From: JBQTIY01 sp052387675
Lineage (GTDB): Bacteria > Planctomycetota > B15-G4
DNA length: 64,000 nucleotides
Reading direction: 5' to 3'
Assembly: GCA_052387675.1 (NCBI GenBank)
Contig: JBQTIY010000010.1
Location: 62,001-126,000 of the forward strand
Below, piece by piece: positions 27,401 through 36,429 of the stretch. The position numbers were made by a program, and so were the translations under genes. A model generated the notes under the pieces. It saw nothing but the letters and a program-made list of their open reading frames with translations, was not told the DNA's origin and searched no databases. The stretch's first letter is position 1, and each line of letters starts with the position of its first letter.

Positions 27401-27601
27401 GTGCCGGTACGCCTGCAGGGCCTGAGTGACCGCCAGATGACCGTCACGGCCGACGGCCGCTACCGCTTCGAGGGGCTGGAGGCCGGCGATTACGACATCG
27501 CGGTGCTGGGCAGCAGCTTCGACTCGGATGCCATCGCCGAGAAGAGCGTGAAGCTCGAGGCGGGCGAGCAGCTCGTCGTGGACCTCACGACGAAGAGCTA
27601 G
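24422..27601 (+). CDS. Large surface protein with repeated carboxypeptidase-regulatory-like domains
   Basis: A 1059-residue protein. The GTG at 24422 is preferred because GGGAG precedes it by six bases and it starts a signal anchor (ARAVVLSAVVALAGTAAIWMLVSG). The body holds about eight beta-sandwich units with the CarboxypepD_reg signature G-x-V-x-D-x-x-G-x-P-x-x-G-A, for example VGRAVDPAGRPIEGAKI, SGRVIDEAGRPLAGAEI, SGYVLDEAGRPLPGAQV, EGFVRDAQGQPVVGASL and EGQVRDGLTGARLDKVPV, most followed by a DGRF/YRIEGL-type strand. Such repeats build stalk-like extracellular proteins. No enzyme domain was found. Its last 17 bases overlap the convergent fmdB-like gene. Confidence 0.8.
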   Translation: MNGSARAVVLSAVVALAGTAAIWMLVSGEDDAADSAGEQARLTTPSAETAPGFAANSLVPARPEAEPMSLPPASLAGHVDGAAALQAAQLTATAAARVPTTIVGRAVDPAGRPIEGAKITFVEDPFSAVLRRAGRRGSSTETAQAKVPELPFAMTDRQGQFRIETSLDGEAEDDDLPFADSRPTLVATNEAFATALHPCTGLVGGDYDAGQIVLERGAWISGRVIDEAGRPLAGAEIRAQDASAFGSRRSGGPMLLGGLAGEFGAVTTGSDGRFSVAGLAAGEATVSARSSGRRVAVTEPVKLEAGRGADVGDLTLDPGVSISGYVLDEAGRPLPGAQVSVSSMARLMLNRLEDLPRQQLWQEFGQRELTGLDGSFEVSGLAGGNYNVHVQAEGCEPLERENVPAGTRDLKLQPHPYGGVLVRLIASGTGAAVPSALLVARPTQEDGFSFGPRGEASPVLVGAEALSAAGRSGDPAGAYFVRNAGRFGTDLVVQADGFATSAHSLPGVPSAAVLEQTLTLLGESVVEGFVRDAQGQPVVGASLTLSRPEPPQEGFSFGADRVERRFSRAVRAGDGGDEAEVNAERHTARSGVDGGFKLRGLSAGDWELGVAATGFVEPPAKPLTLADGASRRDLELVLVQAGAIAGLVLEANGLPAAGVEVTARSAAAPAEQPQGDLPAGVRLPRFLRNRGPAQGEGRARTDALGNYRIEGLDAGGYAVQVSSGPRGASSFGGGAMMIVLDGAEESQGEPVTMARVVAGADTRVDLKRNPRGQISGRVLAGGAPVEGVSVRMRPRGGLPFGGNEATTDARGDFLFEDVTAGEYVLSTTAPGAALEERVELELAAGQSQRADLIFDGATVSGRVVLKGTDTGAAGVTLVAAKAKEGAEPEEAFEMSFAIVTRDDRGGGGGMTMDLGGGAASQVRTDAEGRFELRYLKPGRYSIEARGGGYLEARVGDVEVLDREHKDDLKLEVVRGAVVEGQVRDGLTGARLDKVPVRLQGLSDRQMTVTADGRYRFEGLEAGDYDIAVLGSSFDSDAIAEKSVKLEAGEQLVVDLTTKS

Positions 27602-27989
27602 GTTTGCCCTTCTTGCGCTCGGCGCTCTTGGGCGCCGGCTCTTTCGAGGACGCCGATTCCTTGGAGCCCGTCGACTCCTTCGAGGAAGGCGACTCTTTGG
27701 AAGCAGCAGGCTTGTCCTTCGCGGATGACTCTTTGTTGCCGGAGTGCTTGCTGTCCGGGTCTTTGTTGCCGCCCGGCTTGGTTTCGCTGGGCTGCTTCTC
27801 GCCGGCGCGCTTGTAGTCGGTCTCGTAGAAGCCGCTGCCCTTGAAGATGATGCCGGCGCCCGTGCCGATGAGCCGCTTGAGGCTGCGGCGCTTGCAGCTC
27901 GGACAGATCTTGAGCAGCGCCTCGCTCATCGACTGGAAGGCCTCGAAGGCGTGCCCGCACTTCGTGCAGACGTAGTCGTAGGTGGGCAT
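27585..27989 (-). CDS. FmdB-type zinc-ribbon protein with Ser/Lys-rich tail
   Basis: A 134-residue protein from ATG 27989. The N-terminal ~55 residues are a standard FmdB/CxxC zinc ribbon: MPTYDYVCTKCGHAFEAFQSM and ICPSCKRRSLKRLIGTGAGIIFKGSGFYETDY, the latter a family hallmark. The remaining ~75 residues are a low-complexity tail of KES/SKE-like repeats (SPSSKESTGSKESASSKEP). FmdB proteins are thought to be regulatory but have no settled role. It lies 10 bases after grpE and forms the last gene of the chaperone cluster. Confidence 0.88.
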   Translation of the reverse strand: MPTYDYVCTKCGHAFEAFQSMSEALLKICPSCKRRSLKRLIGTGAGIIFKGSGFYETDYKRAGEKQPSETKPGGNKDPDSKHSGNKESSAKDKPAASKESPSSKESTGSKESASSKEPAPKSAERKKGKPSSSS

Positions 27990-27999
27990 GGCGGCAGCC

Positions 28000-28593
28000 T
28001 CAGCCCGGCTTGCGCGCGACGATGACCTGCGCTTCGCGCAGCAGGCGGTCGTGGAGGCGGTAGCCCGGCAGGGCCAGCATGACAATGCGCCCGGGCGCGT
28101 GCTCGCTGCTCTCTTGTTCCAGGATGGCGCGGTGCAAGGCCGGGTCGAAGGCGCCGCCGACTTCGGCGGGCACCGGACTCACGCCGTGCGCCGCCAGGAC
28201 GGCCAGGAATTGCGCCTCCATCTGGCGCAGCCCCTGCAGGAACTCGGCGTCGAGGCCGGCCGGCGGATGCGCCAGCGCGCGCTGCAAGTTGTCGAGCACT
28301 TCGAGCAGCGCGCCGAGCACGGGCGAGGCGCCGTAGCGGCGGGCCTGCTCGACGTCTTGCCGCGCGGCGCGGCGCACATTCTCTAGCTCGGCCAGCGCGC
28401 GCAGGCGCAGGTCGCTCTGCTCGGCGGCGAGGCGCCGGGCTTCCGCCAGGAGCGACTCCGGGCTGGGGGGGGCGGTCGCCGAGCCGGGAGCCGCGTCGGC
28501 TGGGGCTGCGGCTTGAGCCTGAGCCTGAGCGGCCTCCGGCTCGCGCTCGCTCGCCTCTTCATCGTCCTCGGCGGCCGTGGGTTTGCGGCTCAT
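28000..28593 (-). CDS. grpE: Nucleotide exchange factor GrpE
   Basis: Releases ADP from DnaK. The 197-residue product has an acidic, alanine-rich N-terminus, a long helix (LLAEARRLAAEQSDLRLRALAELENVRRAARQDVEQARRYG) and the C-terminal beta domain (SPVPAEVGGAFDPALHRAILEQ, LPGYRLHDRLLREAQVIVARKPG), all typical of GrpE. The ATG overlaps the dnaJ stop as ATGA. dnaK itself is not in the window. Confidence 0.92.
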   Translation of the reverse strand: MSRKPTAAEDDEEASEREPEAAQAQAQAAAPADAAPGSATAPPSPESLLAEARRLAAEQSDLRLRALAELENVRRAARQDVEQARRYGASPVLGALLEVLDNLQRALAHPPAGLDAEFLQGLRQMEAQFLAVLAAHGVSPVPAEVGGAFDPALHRAILEQESSEHAPGRIVMLALPGYRLHDRLLREAQVIVARKPG

Positions 28594-29722
28594 GGCTTGA
28601 GGAACTCCTTGACCTTGTCGAGAAAGCTCTTGCGCGCTGGAGTGCTCGCGTCGGTCTCGAGCTGCGCATACTCCTCCAGCAGTTCGCGCTGGCGCGCGCT
28701 GAGTTTGCGCGGCACCTCCACCTGCGTGCGGACGAGCAGATCACCCTGGCCGCGCCCGTAAAGGCCGGGCATGCCCTGGCCGCGCAGCCGAAAGGTCTTG
28801 CCGCCCTGCGTGCCGGCCGGAATTTGCAGCGTGGCGCCGCCGGCCAGCGTGGGCACATCAATCTCGGCGCCCAGCGCGGCCTGCCCGAAGGTGATGGGCA
28901 TTTCGCAGAGCAAGTCGTTGCCGTCGCGCTGAAAGAGCGGGTGCTCTTCGATCTCGATCACGCAGTAGAGGTCGCCGCGCGGTGCGCCGGCATCGCCGGG
29001 CTCGCCCTCGCCGGCCACGCGGAGTTGCGCGCCGTCCGGCACGCCCTGCGGGATGCGCACTTCGATCTCGCGGTCTTGCAGCACCTGCCCGCTGCCGCGG
29101 CAGGGTTTGCAGGGTGACTTGATGGTCTCGCCGCGGCCGCGGCAGGCCGGGCAGGCGGTCTGCATGCGGAAGGGGCCGGCGTCGCGCAGCACCTGGCCCT
29201 GCCCGCGGCAGGTCTTGCACTTCTCGGGCTGCGTGCCCTTGGCGGCGCCTGTGCCGCGGCACTCGGCGCAATGCTCGTGGCGCGAAATGTTCAGCTTGCG
29301 CTCGCAGCCGTGGTAGGCGTCCTTGAGCGGGATGCGCACGCCCACGCGCAGGTGGCTGCCCTGCTGCGGGCCGCCGCGCGCGCCGCCGAAGAAACTCTCG
29401 AAGAGATCGCCCAAGCCGCCGCTGCCTCCGGCCGCGCGCGCGAACTGCTCGAAGATGTCGCGCGGATCGGCGCCCCCCGAGGGAAAGCCGCGCCCGCGCA
29501 GGCCATCGTGCCCGTACTGATCGTAGACGCGGCGCTTCTCCGGGTCGGAGAGCACCTCGTAGGCCTCGCTGCCCTCCTTGAAGCGCTCCGCCGCCTCAGC
29601 ATCGCCCTTGTTGCGGTCGGGGTGATGCTGGAGCGCGAGCTTGCGGTAGGCCTTCTTCAGCTCGGCGTCAGAGGCTCCCCGCGCGACGCCCAGGATTTCG
29701 TAGAAGTCCCGCGCCGCCGGCA

Positions 29723-29723
<1 letters not shown>
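28590..29723 (-). CDS. dnaJ: Chaperone DnaJ
   Basis: DnaK co-chaperone. The 377 residues show the J domain (ARDFYEILGVARGASDAELKKAYRKLALQHHPDRNKG, with HPD), a Gly/Phe-rich linker (GGSGGLGDLFESFFGGARGG), four zinc-finger CxxCxGxG motifs (CAECRGTG, CKTCRGQG, CPACRGRG, CKPCRGSG) and the C-terminal substrate-binding domain (VRIPQGVPDGAQLRVAGEGEPG). A full-length type-I DnaJ. Its ATG shares one base with the groEL1 stop (TGATG). Confidence 0.96.
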
Positions 29724-31327
<1,604 letters not shown>

Positions 31328-31366
31328 GATGGTTTCCTTAGGTTTCTACTGGTTTGCGGTGGTGAG

Positions 31367-31416
31367 GCGGCCGCGCGGCCGCTGATGGGTGAGAGCCGGT
31401 GCCCGGGGCGCCGGCT
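31367..31416. repeat. Two inverted repeats in the groES-groEL1 spacer
   Basis: A perfect 16-base palindrome gcggccgcgcggccgc spans 31367-31382. A second hairpin spans 31394-31416 with arms agccgg/ccggct and partly paired inner bases. They sit in the 112-base spacer between groES and groEL1. No T-run follows on the minus strand, so neither looks like a simple intrinsic terminator; mRNA processing or attenuation is possible. Confidence 0.5.
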
Positions 31417-31439
31417 AGGTCTGCGTGGGGCGCTCTTCC

Positions 31440-31730
31440 TTAGCCGCAGCGGCCGAGGATCTCGTTCTCGCGCAGGATCTTGTATTCAGTGTCGTTGACG
31501 GTGACGTCGGTGCCGGCGTACTTGCCGAAGAGCACTTCGTCGCCGAGCTTGACCGCGACGGGCACGCGCTTGCCGTTCTTGAGCAGGCGGCCCTGACCGA
31601 CGGCGGTCACGCGGCCACGCTGCGGCTTCTCGCGCGCGGTGTCGGGCAGCACGATGCCGCCGGCGGTGCGCTCTTCAGCGTCGAGCACTTCGATGACGAC
31701 GCGATCTTCCAAAGGCTTGATGGTTGGCAT
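31440..31730 (-). CDS. groES: Co-chaperonin GroES
   Basis: Forms the heptameric lid for GroEL. The 96-residue product begins MPTIKPLEDRVVIEVLDAEERTAGGIVLPDTAREKPQRG, with the mobile loop (EERTAGGIVLPD) that contacts GroEL, and ends VNDTEYKILRENEILGRCG. Full length. Located between two groEL genes, so one co-chaperonin probably serves both. A GGGAG lies ~10 bases before the ATG. Confidence 0.96.
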   Translation of the reverse strand: MPTIKPLEDRVVIEVLDAEERTAGGIVLPDTAREKPQRGRVTAVGQGRLLKNGKRVPVAVKLGDEVLFGKYAGTDVTVNDTEYKILRENEILGRCG

Positions 31731-31853
31731 GGTCTCAGGCTCCCAGTGTGTTGATGTGGTGAAGGCGTTAGTGACGCAGGTCGGTTCAGTGGTGTGGTGC
31801 AGTGCGGTGTCGGAGAGTCAGTCGGACGGATTGGTGGTCGTGGGGCGAGCCGC

Positions 31854-33566
31854 TCAAAAGCCCATTCCGCCGCCCATCCCGCCCATTCCTCCCATGCCAC
31901 CCATACCGCCCATGCCTCCCATTCCACCCATGCCGCCGCCCATGCCGTGCGCATGGTCGTGGCCGCCGCCTTCGCCCTTGGGCTCCGGCTTGTCGGCGAT
32001 GAGGCAGTCGGTGGAGAGCAGCAGGCCGGCCACGCTCGCGGCGTTGTGCAGCGCCGAGCGCACGACTTTCAGCGGATCGATGATGCCCGCGTCGACCATG
32101 TCGACGTACTCACCCTTGGAGGCGTCGAAGCCGAAGTTGCCCTTGCCGGCGCCGACCTTGCGCACCACGATGCCCGGCTCGTAGCCGGCGTTCTTGGCGA
32201 TGAGGCGCATGGGGCGCTCGAGGCCGCGCAGCACGAGCTGTGCGCCGAGAGCTTCGTCGCCCTCGAGATCCTTGAGCAGCTTTTCGACGGCCGCGCAGGC
32301 GCGCAGCAGGCCCACGCCGCCGCCGGGCAGGATGCCCTCGGCCAGCGCAGCCTTCGTCGCGTGACGCGCGTCCTCATAGAGCGACTTGCGCTCCTTGAGT
32401 TCGGTCTCCGTGGCGGCGCCGACGCGGATCTCGGCGATGCCGCCGGCCAGGCGCGCGAGGCGCTCCTGGAGCTTCTCCTTGTCGTAGTCGCTGGTGGTGG
32501 CCTCGATCTCGTGGCGGATGAGCTTGACTCGCGCGGAGAGGTCCGACGCCTTGCCGGCGCCCTGCACGATGGTGGTGGCTTCGCCCTCGATCACAGCCTT
32601 GCGGCAGGAGCCGAGGTGCTTGGCCTGGATCTTCTCCAAGTCCATGTCGAGGTCCGGCGCGATGACCGTGGCGCCCGTCATGATGGCCAGGTCTTGCAGC
32701 ATGGCCTTGCGGCGATCGCCGTAGCCCGGGGCCTTCACGGCGCAGACGTTCAAGATGCCGCGCAGCTTGTTGACCACGAGCGTGGCCAGGGCCTCGCCCT
32801 CAATGTCCTCGGCGATGATGAGCAGCGGGCGGTTGCTCTTGCTGACCATCTCCAGCAGCGGGATCAGCGACTTGATCGTGCTGATCTTCTCCTGATGGAT
32901 CAGGATCTGCGGGCGGTCGAGCACGGCCTCGAGCTTGTCCACGTTCGTGACGAAGTGGCTGGAGAGGAAGCCGCGGTCGAACTGCATGCCCTCGACGACC
33001 TCGACGGTCGTTTCGCGGCTCTTGCCCTCTTCGATGGTGATCACGCCGTCGGCTCCGACGCGTGCGAGCGCATCGCCCAGCGTCTGGCCGATGGACTGGT
33101 CGCCGTTGGCGGAGATCGTGGCGATTTGCTCGAGCTGCTTCTTGTCGCCCAGATTGATTTTGCGGGCACGGTTGCCGAGGTCGGCGGCGGCCGCGTCGAC
33201 GGCCTTGCGCATGCCGCGCAGCAGGCCATCGCCGTGCGCGCCGGCCGCGAGGAGCTTCATGCCTTCATCGCAGAAGGCCTTGGCCAGCACCGTGGCGGTG
33301 GTGGTGCCGTCGCCGGCGTCCTTGTTGGTGCGGCTGGCGGCCTCACGGATGAGCTGTGCGCCCATGTTCTCGTAGGGGTCTTCGAGCTCGATCTCGTCGG
33401 CGACGCTGACGCCGTCCTTCGTGATGGAGGGGCCGCCCCAGCTCTTGTCCAGAATGGCGTTGCGGCCCTTGGGGCCGAGCGTGCTGCCGACTGCGCGGGC
33501 GATCTTGTCCACGCCGGCGCGGAGCTTGTCGCGCGCCTCCACGTCGAACGCCATCTGCTTGGCCAT
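31854..33566 (-). CDS. groEL: Chaperonin GroEL (copy 2, His/GGM-rich tail)
   Basis: A 570-residue GroEL with all nucleotide-pocket segments (STLGPKGRNAIL, DAGDGTTTATVLAKAF, VKAPGYGDRRK, YEDARHATKAALAEGILPGGG). It diverges clearly from copy 1 in the apical region (FLSSHFVTNVDKLEAVLDRPQILIHQ). The C-terminus carries a histidine cluster (GGGHDHAHG) followed by a long GGM repeat tail, which in E. coli GroEL projects into the cavity. Ribosome site AGGAGA six bases before ATG. First gene of groEL2-groES-groEL1-dnaJ-grpE-fmdB. No CIRCE element was seen upstream. Confidence 0.95.
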   Translation of the reverse strand: MAKQMAFDVEARDKLRAGVDKIARAVGSTLGPKGRNAILDKSWGGPSITKDGVSVADEIELEDPYENMGAQLIREAASRTNKDAGDGTTTATVLAKAFCDEGMKLLAAGAHGDGLLRGMRKAVDAAAADLGNRARKINLGDKKQLEQIATISANGDQSIGQTLGDALARVGADGVITIEEGKSRETTVEVVEGMQFDRGFLSSHFVTNVDKLEAVLDRPQILIHQEKISTIKSLIPLLEMVSKSNRPLLIIAEDIEGEALATLVVNKLRGILNVCAVKAPGYGDRRKAMLQDLAIMTGATVIAPDLDMDLEKIQAKHLGSCRKAVIEGEATTIVQGAGKASDLSARVKLIRHEIEATTSDYDKEKLQERLARLAGGIAEIRVGAATETELKERKSLYEDARHATKAALAEGILPGGGVGLLRACAAVEKLLKDLEGDEALGAQLVLRGLERPMRLIAKNAGYEPGIVVRKVGAGKGNFGFDASKGEYVDMVDAGIIDPLKVVRSALHNAASVAGLLLSTDCLIADKPEPKGEGGGHDHAHGMGGGMGGMGGMGGMGGMGGMGGMGGGMGF

Positions 33567-33951
33567 GGTTTCTCTCTCCTGAAGCGGGGGTGAAGCGGGC
33601 TGAAGTTGGGGGTGATTTGGGTTGGGCGCGCACTGGCGGCATAGACCGGCGCGTGGGCGCTGACTCGCAAAGACCGGGCCAAAGTTTTGCGGCAGCCGCC
33701 CCGGCCGCGCCGGCCTGCGTCCCGCCTACGCTGCCGAGGCTGCGTCGGCCGCGCCAACCCGGCCTGTGCTGGCCGCGCCAATCCGGCCCGCGCCGGCCAC
33801 CCCGACCCGGCCTGCCGCGACCTTGAACCCGCCGTCGGGTGCCGCTAGCGTGGGTTCCTGGTCGCATCGGCGATGGAGTCGCTCTGCCAGCTTGGCATCG
33901 CGCCCCCGGCGGCTCTCCGACAGTCCTGCCACATTGGCGCCGAGGTGCACC
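33567..33951. other. 385-base divergent intergenic region
   Basis: Lies between groEL2 (minus) and the NPCBM-domain protein (plus). It should hold the chaperone cluster promoter, but no CIRCE inverted repeat (TTAGCACTC-N9-GAGTGCTAA) and no clear sigma-32-like site were found on either strand. The right half contains 24-base tandem repeats. An in-frame extension of the plus-strand gene through this region encodes only Pro/Ala/Arg-rich sequence ahead of a good signal peptide and is not taken as coding. Confidence 0.6.
33747..33818. repeat. Three imperfect 24-bp tandem repeats
   Basis: Units at 33747-33770, 33771-33794 and 33795-33818 share a ggcc-x-cgcc-aa/ac-ccggcc core and differ at several bases. 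They lie in the groEL2/NPCBM divergent gap. The period is a multiple of three, so any reading frame through them would give an 8-residue Pro/Ala/Arg repeat. Confidence 0.65.
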
Positions 33952-35595
33952 ATGGGTTCCCGCTTCCCGCTCGCGCTCCTGATGGCCGTCGTCCTGGCCC
34001 CGGCAGCCCCGCACCCTCACCTCCAACGTGTTCGCGCCAACCTGTCCACTGAGACAGCGTTGTTGTCTTCGCCCGTTTGCAGGCTCCCTTTGCCACTTCC
34101 GTTGCTTTTCATCTCCGATGCCTCGCCGACGCCCGCCACGGTGCCGGGGCTCATTCCGGCAGCGGGGCCGAATCCGGCCTCCGTTCCGCGAACCCCGCCC
34201 GCTCGGACAACGTTGTTGTCACAGTGGACGAGTTGGGCCGGGCGTGTGGCATCGGGCTTCGCCGTTGAGCCGTCCGTCGCTGAGCCGTCCGTCGGTGAAT
34301 TGCCTGCAACCGTCGAGTTGCGCGACGGTCGGGCGATTCAGGGCACGATCGAAGCGCTTCGGGACGGCCAACTGCGCCTGACCACGAGCAAGGGATCGGA
34401 AGCCGTCCCGCTCGCCGACTTCGTGGTGTTCACCGGGCCAAGCGCGCTCGGCTCCAGCCAGGTTGGGGCGCCAACTCTGACCGGCGCGGCCTTGATGGAT
34501 GTCGTGATGCTGGCCGGAAGCGGCGATCGCTTGATGGGGCACCTTGTGGGAGGCGACGCCTACGGTCTGCGCTTTGAGTTGGCTGCCGGACCCATCGTGG
34601 AACTGAGCTTCGAGTCTGTGGCGCGGCTCTTTCCGCGCTGCTCATTGCCGCTCGATCGGCTGGAGCTGCTTGAGGATGGCGGTGCCGATGATCGGCTTTG
34701 GCGTCGCCGCGAGGACGGCAGCTTCGATGGCCTGCGTGGTGTTGTCGACCAGTTCGAGGATCGGCGCGTGGTCTTCGAAGGTGCGCTCGGCCGAATGACC
34801 TTCGGTGTCGAAGAACTCATCGCAGTGGTCTTCGCTTCATCAGGTGCGTCTCCCGGACCGATTAAGGGAGGCGCAGCGCCAAAGAGCGGGACATCGGCCA
34901 GCGGGGCCTCGGCGAACGGGGCCTCGGCGAACGGGGCCTCGGCGCACGGGGCGACGGTGAGCGAGGCGGTGGGGCTGCCGGTGGCGGTGGCGCTGCGCGA
35001 TGGGTCGCGTTTTGAGGCCACGCTGGTGAGTTGGGCGGAGGGCCGAGTGCAGTTTGCGACACCGTGGGCGCCGTCGGTGGAACTGCCGGCGAGCGCGGTG
35101 GCCAGTCTGTTGCGTCGCGGCGACGGCGTGCGGCTGCTCGCCGACATCCGGCCGGTGCTCGTGGAGGAGCGACCTTCACTCGGCGAGCCGGCAGACCTGC
35201 TTTTTCCGTGGCGCGCGGAGTTGTCGGTCACGGGGCGTCCGTTGAGCGTGGGCGGCGTGCCGCGCGCGAGCGGCCTGGGCGTGCATGCGCTCTCGCGTCT
35301 CGTCCTGGAATTGCCGCCCGGCGCGCAGAGCCTGCGCGTCACGGTGGGCTTCGTCGATGAAGTCGCCGAGATTCCCGCACAGGGCAGCGTGAGTTTCGAG
35401 CTGCTTGTGGATGGCAAGCGCCGCGCCTTCTCGGGCACGCTGCGTGAGGGCGAGGCGCCGCGCGTGCTGCGCATCGACGACCTGGGAGATGCGCGCCGCA
35501 TCGAGCTCATCACTGGAGACGGCGGCGACGACGATGCCGGCGACCGGGCCGCCTGGGTGGACGGCCTGCTGCTGTTGGCCGACCGCGACGCGTAA
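33952..35595 (+). CDS. Secreted NPCBM-domain protein with LSM-like repeats
   Basis: A 547-residue protein from ATG 33952, where a signal peptide begins (MGSRFPLALLMAVVLAPAAP). A long Pro/Ser/Thr-rich linker follows to ~125. Two similar strand modules, VELRDGRAIQGTIEALRDGQLRLTTSKGSEAVPLADFVVF and VALRDGSRFEATLVSWAEGRVQFATPWAPSVELPASAV, flank a middle domain and a short ASGASANGASANGASAHG repeat. The last ~140 residues (LSVTGRPLSVGGVPRASGLGVHALSRLVLELPPG..FVDEVAE) are an NPCBM/NEW2 carbohydrate-binding domain. Probably binds extracellular glycans; no hydrolase domain is attached. Confidence 0.75.
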   Translation: MGSRFPLALLMAVVLAPAAPHPHLQRVRANLSTETALLSSPVCRLPLPLPLLFISDASPTPATVPGLIPAAGPNPASVPRTPPARTTLLSQWTSWAGRVASGFAVEPSVAEPSVGELPATVELRDGRAIQGTIEALRDGQLRLTTSKGSEAVPLADFVVFTGPSALGSSQVGAPTLTGAALMDVVMLAGSGDRLMGHLVGGDAYGLRFELAAGPIVELSFESVARLFPRCSLPLDRLELLEDGGADDRLWRRREDGSFDGLRGVVDQFEDRRVVFEGALGRMTFGVEELIAVVFASSGASPGPIKGGAAPKSGTSASGASANGASANGASAHGATVSEAVGLPVAVALRDGSRFEATLVSWAEGRVQFATPWAPSVELPASAVASLLRRGDGVRLLADIRPVLVEERPSLGEPADLLFPWRAELSVTGRPLSVGGVPRASGLGVHALSRLVLELPPGAQSLRVTVGFVDEVAEIPAQGSVSFELLVDGKRRAFSGTLREGEAPRVLRIDDLGDARRIELITGDGGDDDAGDRAAWVDGLLLLADRDA

Positions 35596-35648
35596 TCGCC
35601 GCGCGGCCTGCGCGAGTAACGTCGCGGGCGAGGCGCCGACTGCTTGCC

Positions 35649-36332
35649 ATGGACACGGTTCTCCACCGCGTGCTCGCCGAGTCGGCCGAGACGCTTCCGC
35701 TCGAAGATGTGCTGGCCGGTGTCCTGCTCCCGTCGCGTTCGCTGGACGTGGCCCGCCGCACCACGCGCGACCTGCTCAGCGCCGGCGGCGGCTTGGAGCG
35801 CTTGGCACGCATGGGGCCGCGCGAACTCGAGAGCGAACTGCGCGGAGTCACCGGCCTGCCGCGCCTCACCGGCCTGCGTCTGGCCAGCGCGCTAGAACTC
35901 GGTCGGCGCGCGGCGCGCGTGGAGCTGCCCACCGGCCAAGTCGTGCGCGGCCTCGCCGATCTCGAGCCGCACCTGCGCAGCATGCTTGATGGGCGGCTGA
36001 AGGAGCAGTTCATCGTCGTGCTGCTCGACGCGCGCAACCGGCCACTGCGCACCGAGCGCGTGAGCGAAGGCTGTCTGACTTGGTCGGTCGTGCATCCGCG
36101 CGAAGTGTTTGCGCCGGCCGTGCGCGAAAGTGCGGGCGCGGTCATCGTTGCGCACAACCATCCCAGCGGCGACCCAACGCCTTCAGCTCAGGATGTCGAG
36201 GTCACGGGCCGGTTAGCACGCGCCGGCGAACTGCTCGGCATTCCGCTGCTGGACCACATCGTGGTGGGGCGTCGGCGCTGCATCTCGATGCGTGCGCAGG
36301 GCCTCCTCGGCAGCGCCGTCTCCACGGAGTGA
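35649..36332 (+). CDS. radC: RadC family JAMM-domain protein
   Basis: A 227-residue protein with N-terminal helix-hairpin-helix-like segment (GGLERLARMGPRELESELRGVTGLPRLTGLRLASALELG) and C-terminal MPN/JAMM metalloprotease-like domain. The zinc signature reads VIVAHNHPSGDPTPSAQDVEVT, with an upstream glutamate in the HPREVFAPAVRESAGAV strand. RadC was once linked to DNA repair but its role is unsettled. Length is normal. A block of 18-base repeats follows directly after the stop. Confidence 0.92.
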   Translation: MDTVLHRVLAESAETLPLEDVLAGVLLPSRSLDVARRTTRDLLSAGGGLERLARMGPRELESELRGVTGLPRLTGLRLASALELGRRAARVELPTGQVVRGLADLEPHLRSMLDGRLKEQFIVVLLDARNRPLRTERVSEGCLTWSVVHPREVFAPAVRESAGAVIVAHNHPSGDPTPSAQDVEVTGRLARAGELLGIPLLDHIVVGRRRCISMRAQGLLGSAVSTE

Positions 36333-36420
36333 CGGGCCGCCGCCGCGCGACGGGCCGCCGCAGCGTGACGGGTCGCCGCAGCGTGACGGGTCGCCGCAGC
36401 GTGGTGGGCCGCCCGGATTG
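36331..36420. repeat. 18-bp tandem repeats after radC
   Basis: Units begin at 36331, 36349, 36367 and 36385, with a degraded fifth at 36403. Units three and four are identical (gacgggtcgccgcagcgt) and unit two differs by one base. The array starts at the radC stop codon and fills the gap to the end of the convergent HEAT-repeat lipoprotein gene. Confidence 0.85.
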
Positions 36421-36429
36421 GCCCGCGAC

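Noticed and set aside
33567..33700. CIRCE heat-shock operator upstream of groEL2
   Set aside because: Searched for TTAGCACTC/GAGTGCTAA on both strands; no acceptable match.
33747..33818. CRISPR-like array
   Set aside because: The repeats are contiguous and diverged without spacers, and no cas gene is present.
33766..33951. Upstream extension of the NPCBM protein through the 24-bp repeats
   Set aside because: A proper signal peptide begins at ATG 33952; the extension would bury it behind ~60 low-complexity residues.
36331..36420. CRISPR-like array after radC
   Set aside because: Head-to-tail 18-base units with no spacers.
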